Assembly: GCF_051622035.1 (NCBI RefSeq)
Contig: NC_135358.1
Span: 1,924,501 to 1,988,500, forward strand
Reading direction: 5' to 3'
Source of the DNA: Arctopsyche grandis
Taxonomy: Eukaryota; Arthropoda; Insecta; Trichoptera; Hydropsychidae
Length of the DNA stretch: 64,000 bases
Shown: in pieces, positions 55,456 to 64,000 of the stretch
How the letters are laid out: the number at the start of each line of letters is the position of its first letter
Numbering within the stretch: position 1 is the first letter of the stretch
Translations under genes and position numbers: made by a program
Notes under the pieces: generated by a model
Told to the model about the DNA's origin: nothing
Databases searched by the model: none
Seen by the model: the letters and a program-made list of their open reading frames with translations, nothing else

Positions 55456-55899
55456 CACCGGTTTACATTGTTCGAGTTTGAATATTTTTATTACAATTTC
55501 ATTAATGATATTCGTTTGAATTTTATTACGTGTTCATTTATTACATATATGGACTTGACACACATACGTATTTTAATATATGTATTAGTTCATTTAAAAT
55601 TTAAATTCGATTAAATACTTTTAGAATGGAGGTTTTTGATAATTGTGAAATTAAATTATATTAAAATTCGTTCGTAGAAATTATGTAAGCTTAGTTTTGA
55701 TAGTAAATATTTTTTTTTCGTTTTAAGTAATTGATAGTTAAGAAAACATTGTATTATTATAATTAAAATAAAACAAAACTATCAAATATATTATTAATAT
55801 ATGAGAGGTACATATGTACATATGTATATGTTTTGTAAAATTTTTAAAAATATAGAAATCAAATATGTCATTACTTATAAATTATGTAACAACGGCGTG
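55456..55899. other. AT-rich spacer
   Basis: No feature recognised. Confidence 0.4.
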
Positions 55900-56260
55900 T
55901 GTAAGCATATTATGCTTTCGAACAGAGTGGTCACGGTCCGATTCCTACTAGTAGCTGCTGGCCAGACCTTGGTTTGTGACTCCAGGTCAATCATTCCTAT
56001 TAGAGATTGCAAATTTTTCTAATTTTTATTGAGACAGTTCCTGTAAAATTAGGATCTCCTGTCCAATTTCTCTTGTTATAAATCTCAAGTCCAAGTTTGT
56101 ATAAAAACGCTGCAAAAATTCTGCATTGATATCACTGCGGATGATGTTTGTATGAATTCGCATTATATAAATGCTTGTATTGATATTATTGATCGTATTG
56201 CATCTGTATTATTGCATCTATCCATGTTCGATTGAAATAAAAAATAAAATAAAATAAAAC
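55900..56260 (+). mobile_element. tRNA-derived SINE (second subfamily), degraded
   Basis: GTAAGCATATTATGCTTTCG and GGTCCGATTCC stand in for the A and B boxes, then TGCTGGCCAGACCTTGG and the body, with an (AAAAT)n tail at about 56236-56258. Confidence 0.55.
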
Positions 56261-57568
56261 TTACGTATGTATGTATGTTTTCAGTAAATATATTATTATA
56301 ATTAAGATAACATAAAAAATTAACAATTTGTAAAAATAAATTGTGTTTAGATTATACCGGCCACACACCCAGATCGAGTGACCTCTAGACACACAGTCGT
56401 ATGTTTGCACCTGGGGAAAACAATAATATCATCAATAACTGCACTGAAAATGATCTCCAAACAAAAGCCTCTAGACACGCGCTGTTGAGCAAGTGATCCA
56501 GAACGCATGAAATTACAGAAATAACACCATGCAGCTGCTAAAAAAACCACCCTTGATACTGATCCCAACGCACAGTTACATCCAGCAATGACATAAGCAC
56601 ACAACCAGGTATCAAACTAAAGTAAAGAAGCTAGCGCATCAGCCCTAGACGCCAGATTCAACCACTGGAGCTCAGCCAGCCCACTCCTCCGAAGTCAAGC
56701 AACTAGCTCATTTTCCGTACATAAAATAGTACATACTTGTATACTGAACGATAACTAAACTTCTTACAAACACAAACGTGTTTTATTGATATTTATTTTA
56801 ACATATTAATTCAACATACACATTTTTATCAGTATAATTTTTAATTTTCGATATATTTTTATTGATTTATCGTGTTATATGGAGGTAATTGACTGTTATT
56901 GACATAATATGTATTTTTTGAACTTTGTTTTGATCGCACTTTCCATTTACTTTATCAATAGTTCACGACTGTTTGACTTGGTTTACATGCGGTTTAATCA
57001 CCATATTTCCACCGCAAACATCCTTAGCATTTGACGTAATGATAATAATATATACATATATAATAATATGAAAAATGTATATATTTCCGAGCGGTCGAAC
57101 GCATCCATTGTTGAGCCATGAATAAAAACATAATCGGCGTGAAAATATCCCGTGGCGAGCATTCGGGCCTCGCACAATGAAACAGATCAGGCCAAAGCCA
57201 AAGTAATCTTGACCCTTGGAAACTGAGGCTCCCATAATATATCATCCTCATTCTTCGGCCCTTGACATAGTGGTGCACTTATCCGGAGGTTCTTTTTTAA
57301 ACCCACCCCACCCCCTTCCTTCTTTTCCGTCCCTCGGCGAGGTCTCTCCCTCAAAAGAAAACACTAAAACTACCCTTATTCATGTTGTCACTTTGGCTGA
57401 CTCTACGAAAACTCAAATTCCATTTATGGTCCGGAGCGAACCTCTCGACCAATATAAATGCCCGATACTAAATAAACATACGATATAAATATATATTATA
57501 AATATTTTAAATACCGTACTTGACAAAATCTATTTCGTTTTCTTCGAAGTATGGAGACTTTGAGATTT
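56261..57568. other. Unassigned DNA with a scrap of the LTR-like family
   Basis: 56640-56785 matches the LTR-like arms at 5083/6547 (GAGCTCAGCCAGCCCACTCC, CTTACAAACACAAACGTG). The remainder, including the GC-richer part at 57070-57440, has no recognised gene. Confidence 0.4.
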
Positions 57569-59165
57569 TATTTATTTATTTATTTATATATATTTTAGCT
57601 ATCAAGCTAATTTAAAAATACATCTTAATTATTATACTTAACTCTAAAATTTATAATTAACTTATATGTACTGTCCCTCACAGAGGTGTCTCTTCGCACC
57701 TCGCAAGAATGCATCCATGTTTTTAGCAGACCTGACGCACTCAGGGAGGGCATTATACATGAGCACACCCCTGTGAAAAACACCCCCAGCCGTCTTATTC
57801 TTTCTTAATCTACTTACAACTAGTTTGTCCTTATTTCTAGTATAAAAACTATGTTTATCTCTATTCCTTATTATATAATCATCAAAATACTTAGGTAATA
57901 ACTTATGATCTAACTTATAAACAAAAGACAATGTACTAATATTTAGACTAATTCTAATACTCATCCATCCTAATTCATCTAACATACTTCCAATACTCTT
58001 AAATCTACTCACATTCAAAATAGCTCTCATAGCTTTATTCTGTATTTTTTGCATTTTTTCTAAATCTTGGCCACTAAACAAATTAAGCACAGTAGCACAA
58101 TAAACCACATGTGGCAAGACAATTGAATTAAGCACTAAAATTTTACTTAAAATATTTCTTAATCTACGTAATACACCAACTTTTCTAGCCATTTTTTTTA
58201 TTATATAGTCAGCGTGCATTTTAAAATTTAGTCCTGAATCTATGTATACACCTAAGTATTTTATATTTTCAACTTTTTCAATTTACTTATCATCAATTCT
58301 AATTTCATTCAATATATTTTTATTTTTACCATTCAACCACATCATTTTTGTTTTATTCACATTCAACTTTAATTTATTTTCACACAATTAGTCATTCACA
58401 TAATTTAATTCTATATTTAAAATCTCAGACATTACATCAACATTCTTTACAATTATATATATCAATGTATCATCTGCAAATAAATGTATTTTACACATCT
58501 TAATTACCTTAAAAATATCATTTATATATAATATAAATAATAAGGGTCCCAATTTGGACCCTTGCGGCACTCCATGAGGTGTTACAAATTCAGAGAATAA
58601 CACCTTATCAATTTTTACTATTTGCCTTCTATTATTTAAGTATGATTGAAGCCACTTTAATACTATACCATTTATTCCTAACTTATATAATTTTTGTAAT
58701 AAAATATTCCTATCTACTGTCTCGAACGCTCGCTTAAAATCTAGAAAAACTGCTCCAACAACCATGCTAGATTCATCCATCGCCTCCATCCAATCAGAAA
58801 CCACCAATTGGATAGCGGTTTCTGTTGAATGTTTCACTCTAAATCCAGACTGTTCCTATTCTAATTCCAAACTCTTTCAATTGAATCATAACGATTTCCT
58901 CCAGCATCTTCTCAACAATTGGTAACATATTAATGGGCCTCATTTCACTGGCTTTATGTTTGCCAGTAACCTTTGGTACCGGTACAATAGTAGACACCTT
59001 CCATGCATCCGGGACGGATCCCACTTCTAACGATTCATTTATTAATTTCAGTAACTGAGGTCCAACCATGTCCCAAGTGTTGATTAAAATATCTAGAGTC
59101 AATCCATCCATACTAAAAACTGATTTAATGCCCTTCAATACACCATTTAATCCCCCCATTTCCAC
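57569..59165 (-). mobile_element. Non-LTR retrotransposon, 5'-truncated, with reverse transcriptase remnant
   Basis: The minus strand encodes in order: PDAWKVSTIVPVPKVTGKHK and RPINMLPIVEKMLEE (RT start, 59165-58839); VGAVFLDFKRAFETVDRNIL (metal-binding Asp), PHGVPQGSKLGPLLFILYIN and HLFADDTLIY with the catalytic FADD (58837-58388); then the thumb and tail (MHADYIIKKMARKVGVLRR, IQNKAMRAILNVSRFKS, LPECVRSAKNMDAFL; 58219-57662). A frame shift near 58838 and a stop near 58388 disable it. The endonuclease is missing. It ends in a TTTA tail (57569-57588). Jockey/CR1-like by its motifs. Confidence 0.9.
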
Positions 59166-60321
59166 TAATTTAAACCTTTAAAACTTATTTAAACCCAAAT
59201 TAATATCATCATTCACACTATTATGCCTTGTTTGTATTGAATTAACTATATCATTCACACTATTGATGTATATGAGATGGCATCAAGTTTTTAAAAATAT
59301 TTAAAACTATATGCGATGTAAAGTGAGACGCATTCACAAATTCACAAATCGATATGTCCAGAATCTCGGAAAGACAAAAAATACTTATTACAGGCCAGTA
59401 TATATGTATATCAAAGAAAGGAACGGCAACAAAATTAAGGTTTCGGGTATCCAGCCCTCTTAAAGTACTGTAATGTCACTGTGGATAATACGTTAAAAAT
59501 AAAATTTGAAACCCTTTGTCTTCATAAAAGTCGAGTTGCACAGTCCGAGTTTGGGCGTGTGAAAAATTGGCGACGATAATCCAGTTTCTAAAAAGTTTTC
59601 CATGCACCATGAAACTCCTCAGAGAGTTTTTCCACGGCTCTCAAATAGGACGACGCTTTGGAGAGGAGAGTGGAGAATTTTCCGCGTAGAAATTTCCCAG
59701 CGTCTGTAAATTGTACAAAGGAAACTATCCAGAATGGAAACACACACTCGTATAGAATTTTATCTTTTCGGTTTAACGAACGTGTGAAAAGTGTTTTCAG
59801 GCATCGAAGAGATCTCACCTGACAGGACGCGGACACGGGTGTTGGGTAGCACACCCGGAAAATTACCCCTTGCGAACGATAAATTCGCAATTTTTCACAG
59901 CGGAGGAGTGGGAAGGGGGTCAGTTTGGGAAAGTTTTCCGAGTTGCGACACCGTTCGTCCAACAGCTGGCGTTATTTATGGAGATTTACGATGTCGAGAC
60001 CATTGGTATGACGGACCCCGAGAGCGTTTGCTGGCCCGTAAAGGGTTAAATAAATAAGCTGCCATTAGGCCCGGTCGCGTGTCAACGCCTATACGCGCAC
60101 CTTTGTTTACTCGAGCCTTTACAAGTACATACATACATAAATATAAATATATATATGAAGGTACATACATATGTGTTTATTGTACATAAAACCGACGGTA
60201 CTCTGATGGTTTATAGCTGGCGACTTTATACACACACTGAGAGATCTTGACAAGATCTGAATAAGTTCTTTGGAACTTTTTGAGTAATTAAAACATCAAC
60301 TGACTTCAAATCCTGTTGTTG
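59166..60321. other. Spacer with a GC-richer island
   Basis: 59390-59465 is a repeat shared (reversed) with 50465. 59580-60060 is GC-richer, with long frames on both strands but no recognised domain. Simple ATACATA at 60125-60175. Confidence 0.35.
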
Positions 60322-61080
60322 AGAAATTTATTTATTTATTTATTTGGAAAATTTACAGTTTATTAAGTTACATAGATTGATAGTAAAAAAACATAATTAT
60401 GTTAAGTAAACCATTAATAATTTTCACATATAGGTAAAAAAAAGAAAAGCTCAAACATTTAAAATAAGAAACAAAAATGATAATAGAGTAAGATAGTTAG
60501 AGAAAACAAAAAGAAAAAAAATAGAAATAACAGTATAATAAAAATATCAAAAAAATAAGAATAATAATATGATTAAAATTATGAAATAATAAAAATAATA
60601 TAATATATAACAAAAAACAAAAAGACAAAATAAATACATCAAAATAAAAATTCATAATCACAATCGTAAATTTTCAATAAAATTAATCATCGAAAAACAA
60701 ATTTGCAATAATCACTCTAGCTTGTATAACATTAATATTAAATAAGTTAAACATAGAAATTGTTAAAATTAGTGTGTTGACGGTGGAGCTTGCACGCCAG
60801 ATGAATGAGCTTCTTCCATAATTAGAAAAAGTATTAGGTATGTAAAGGAGCTCATTACATCTTGTCATTCTATTTGGCACACGCAATGATAGTCTGCTTA
60901 ATAATTGAGGACAGTCGATCGAGCCGTTAAGGATGTTCAAAATTGTTGAGATGTCAGCTATCTCCCTTCTTTTGACAAGTGGAAGTATGTAGATGCTGAC
61001 AGTTTAGGAAGTATAGGATAATCCAAAACGGCTACTGATGTACCTCAAGAATCTCTTCTGAATGCGCTCCAATCTGTCTC
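60322..61080 (-). mobile_element. 5'-truncated LINE tail, second copy of the 3713-4497 family
   Basis: Nearly identical to 3713-4497 through the 3' UTR and the ORF2 tail (LNILNGSIDCPQLLSRLSLR, FSNYGRSSFIWRASSTVN). It has a small indel around 60988 that breaks the frame, and extends further 5' (GAGCGCATTCAGAAGAGATTC). High identity suggests recent activity. Confidence 0.8.
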
Positions 61081-61254
61081 TTGCACCAGATATAATTTAT
61101 AATTATATATCAAATCCAATATATAATTTCGAAAGAGACTTTATGTATGTATGTATGTATGTAACCATCGTTCGTTGGTTTGTAGACGACTTATTCGATT
61201 TATTTTTTTCGAGCGTGAAGTGCTCCACGTGGACTAAAATGTTTGACTAATTAT

Positions 61255-61680
61255 TTATTTATTTATGACAACACATACCAGGAAAGCATTACAGGCAACC
61301 CCAATGCGCCTTCCTGGCCAATTACAAATATTGCAGCATTTTTCACTATATAAGTAACTGAATTACGAGACACTGAAAAACTCGCAAATCAATGAGACGA
61401 CTATCAAATCGTACACAAACTTATTGATTGCACATTAATCAAACACAAATTATTGGTGACATATTGTATATCTATAGGAAGGATTTTTGGCCAATTTTTA
61501 CCGGAAACCGTTTCAACAATGAAATCAGAGATAATTGGTAAGCCCTGATTGGAAACGATCAACCTGGAGTCACAAATCCAGGTCTAACCAGCATCATACT
61601 CTGAAAAATTCATTTTCAGGCCTGGCCTTAGGATCGAACCCGGCACCTCACGAAGCTAAGTAGAAGCTTAACAACGCAAC
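61255..61680 (-). mobile_element. tRNA-derived SINE, reversed, nearly complete
   Basis: Minus strand: GTTGCGTTGTTAAGCTTCTA (A region), GGTGCCGGGTTCGATCCTAA (B box), the body, and the end stem-loop CCAGGAAGGCGCATTGGGG with TTTCCTGG and an AAATAAATA tail. Confidence 0.72.
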
Positions 61681-61683
61681 GAC

Positions 61684-62077
61684 GATATATTCTGACCAAT
61701 GGGTGCATTTTCAGCATCCGGCGTGACTACCAATCGTGTCAAGGAGACGCGGTGAAGCGGGGTAGCGGGAAAGGGGGGGGGGGGGTGTGAAGCGTCTGAC
61801 ATGTGCTCCTGATATTGAGTTCCGAACGTCAGGTGACGTCATCGTCAGATGTGCTGTGCGGGAGCGTACACATATACACAAATCCACGAATAAATACACA
61901 CACGTTTATTCATAATTTCGAACGGATGAACTGGTTGGATCGACGATCGTGTAATGCGCGCACTCAACTTTTTCTATTAATACGTGCGCGCACACGCCTA
62001 TAAATTACCTTAATATTTATTTATAACATAAATTCATTTTCGAAACCACCCGTTGAAATCAACGGGCACAACACTAG
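61684..62077 (+). mobile_element. Helitron-like copy sharing the H1 3' end
   Basis: Ends with a perfect stem-loop CCCGTTGA-AA-TCAACGGG, then CACAACACTAG|T, a textbook Helitron 3' end. Its left part repeats 9018-9185 (ACCAATGGGTGCATTTT, GTCTGACATGTGCTCCTGAT) and has a G13 run near 61771. Confidence 0.65.
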
Positions 62078-63182
62078 TTAAAGAAAAATATTTGATATGA
62101 GCGTTTAAAAATATGTGCATTTTTACAGAATTTTGGCTTTTGTAGTCATAATCAAAAATCTAGTATTGCTGTGACAAAAGTTAAGTATTGAAATTAATAC
62201 TCAGATATTTTTTTCTATCGATTCTGATTTTTATTGCTTTAGAATACGTATAATTAATTATCTATCGAAAATATTTTTTTCCGTCATATTATAATTTAAG
62301 GTGCTTCATATAATTTTCAGTTTCTTATAATCACATTCAAATTTGAATAAAATATGTAATATCCAAAGTCTAGTAAAACCATGGCAATTATTTTTCCAAT
62401 GGAAGTAGGAAATTTTGAATTGCAGTTAATTGAATTGCAAAATGACGTTACGTTGACAAAATTGAAATTGTATAAATGGAATGTATTAGACCCAGAAAAA
62501 TTAAAATCACGTTTTATTGACATATTTATGAAAAGAATAACAAATATTTTGAAATTATGTTGATATTTTGCGTTTTGATATTAATATTTTTAACGTTAAA
62601 GATAAAAAAGCAACAAAATTTTAAGATTCTTATATTACAAGTCAATCGCCATGAAAATTTAGATGAAAAGTAAATTCCTAACTCCAAAAGTTTGGGTACC
62701 CTTTAATGACATTAAAATAATATAATATGTATTATAAATATTCACAATAAAATAATCTGTATCATTGGAATAATAGCTATTTGAATATACTTAAGAGGTA
62801 TTGTTAACATAATTTTTGTACAATTAAAAACACTTGTATATAAAAATGATACAATACACGTGTATATACATAGGTATAAAAATGACTCCTTTATAAACAC
62901 GCGAATGATCCTGAGTATTTCTTTAATGTGTAAACATTTAAAAATGTACACAGCCTAAAGTTAAAACACCACTGGATAGATATTAAAATGAACCAAAAAA
63001 ATATTGGATCAGTTATTCATTCGCATTTTTTGCACATATGTAATCCGGTTCTGCAGATAGGCAGTAAAAAGCAAAAAAAACTTCATATTATGTGGACAGT
63101 AACCTTTGGTTGTTCAGTGAAACCACTACGAATTAGATTCATTCTTTCGCAAACCTTGTGTTTATACATATGTTAAAATCGA
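62078..63182. other. AT-rich region upstream of the protease
   Basis: 62381-62563 is a 60-codon frame with NFELQLIELQNDVTL, faintly like hAT/ZBED-type proteins; not strong enough to call. No promoter element recognised for the protease. Confidence 0.35.
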
Positions 63183-63994
63183 ATGAAAATGTATTACATA
63201 TTTTTCATTGCACTTTTAATATTGAAAATCGCCTATTGCCAATACGGTATGTCTTTAACATCTCTAACTGAATCCATATGTATATTTGAAATAGTAATTT
63301 AATAAATAAAACCACTTTACAAGCTGGAGAATCTTGCACTGCCAGTTACAACTCGTCCCCGGGTATTTGCAAAATTAACGGTGAATGTAAAGCAGTTTTA
63401 GATTTACTTAAATGTAAAAATATCAAACCAACTATATGCGGATTTGAAGGTAGGACTCTTCTCGTATCATTGAATAAAATTAACGATTTTTGATGGTGTT
63501 TATATTGTAATATTTCAGCGAACGAACCAATCGTATGCTGTCCGTTTCAGAAAGTAGATTTGAGAGATTGCAATTCAGCAAAGCCGGTACTCAATTCAGA
63601 AAAACCCAGCTTGAAGAGTACGCATTTAAAAAAAGTCTTCAGTGAGATATAATGTATTTAATATTGAACTATTTGTGTATTTTAGAATGCAGAGAATATA
63701 AGAAATGTGAGATTGAATTTGATATAATGCATCGTAAAGGTAACAATAACTTGCATGCAGTTGTCGGTGGAACGGAAACGTTCCGGGGCGAATTTCCTCA
63801 TATGGTGAGTTTCCCAGAAAATATATCCACCTGAAAATGGGCTAAAAGTTTACATGCTAATTTCAGGCAGTGATTGGATGGATGCTGGCTACAGGCAATG
63901 GATATTTGTGGAATTGTGGGGGATCTCTTGTGAGCGAAAATTACGTCGTAACCGCAGCTCATTGCACTCGAACATTAGACGAGAATGTTTCTAC
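63183..63994 (+). CDS. CLIP-domain trypsin-like serine protease (5' part, runs off the window)
   Basis: Such proteases are secreted zymogens acting in haemolymph cascades (melanisation, Toll activation, dorsoventral patterning). Five exons assemble: 63183-63246, 63324-63449, 63519-63617, 63686-63804 and 63867-63994 (donor GTAATC at the edge), with phases 1, 1, 1, 0, 2. Seen: a signal peptide (MKMYYIFFIALLILKIAYC); a CLIP domain with six cysteines ending in the diagnostic CC pair (ESCTASYNSSPGICK, GECKAVLDLLKC, CGFEANEPIVCCPF); a linker with CREYKKCE; the protease N-terminus AVVGGTETFRGEFPHM; WNCGGSLVSENYV; and the catalytic His in TAAHC. Asp and Ser are beyond the window. The residue before VVGG is Ala, not Arg or Lys, so activation by a trypsin-like enzyme is unlikely. 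The GEFPHM-type start is like CLIPC proteases such as snake. The specific family member cannot be named. Confidence 0.9.
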
Positions 63995-64000
63995 GTAATC

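Noticed and set aside
59588..60057. A 124-codon frame and its antisense partner
   Set aside because: No domain or splice structure; long frames on both strands of a GC-richer island are expected by chance.
62381..62563. Short frame with a hAT/ZBED-like phrase (LQLIELQNDVTL)
   Set aside because: Only about a dozen residues resemble the family, with no terminal repeats nearby; too weak to annotate.

Overview
This window is AT-rich nuclear DNA from an animal, most likely an insect. The evidence is spliced genes with GT-AG introns, a CLIP-domain serine protease, a eukaryotic tRNA-Val(CAC), and many Helitron, hAT, piggyBac-type, LINE, tRNA-SINE and solo-LTR copies. The abundant Helitron ends and general repeat style would suit Lepidoptera or a relative, but I cannot fix the order from this sequence alone. 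There is no sign of prokaryotic organisation.

Four protein-coding genes and one tRNA gene are supportable. (1) A four-exon p24/TMED gene (TMED3/TMED7 type) on the minus strand, 1036-3431. (2) Vps8, the RING-tailed subunit of the CORVET endosomal tethering complex, on the plus strand at 8260-17657; I could assemble 12 exons into one open frame of about 1246 codons. (3) A three-exon gene on the minus strand, 19991-22093, for a secreted protein with a six-cysteine domain followed by a long Pro/Gly-rich tail of no recognised family. (4) The 5' half of a CLIP-domain trypsin-like serine protease on the plus strand from 63183, running off the window just after the catalytic-His motif. The tRNA-Val(CAC) is at 45699-45771. 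TMED and Vps8 are divergent and both belong to membrane traffic (cargo sorting in the early secretory pathway, early-endosome tethering). I see no evidence that they are co-regulated.

Layout: 1-3500 TMED, with a stray piece of Vps8 inside its first intron; 3600-8200 repeats (LINE tails, an inverted pair of LTR-like copies, two MITEs); 8260-17657 Vps8, whose introns carry a Helitron, a LINE tail, two LTR-like units, a hAT-type MITE and a piggyBac-type MITE; 17.7-20 kb AT-rich spacer; 20-22.1 kb the Gly-rich gene; 22.1-63 kb about 40 kb of nested mobile-element debris with the tRNA gene in it; 63.18 kb to the end the protease.

The most informative observations are structural. A segment of Vps8 (end of exon 11, intron 11, start of exon 12) has been copied into TMED intron 1 and recombined through an 11-base match into its own MITE. 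A solo LTR at 23396-23801 has an unoccupied paralogous site elsewhere in the window that confirms its 4-bp target duplication. A Helitron contains a SINE and a MITE, each with its own target duplication. A nearly perfect foldback of about 390 bp sits in another Helitron copy with a 10-bp target duplication. A large inverted cluster near 43.5-45.3 kb is built of short GCGC-anchored repeats. I found no convincing new protein-based system.
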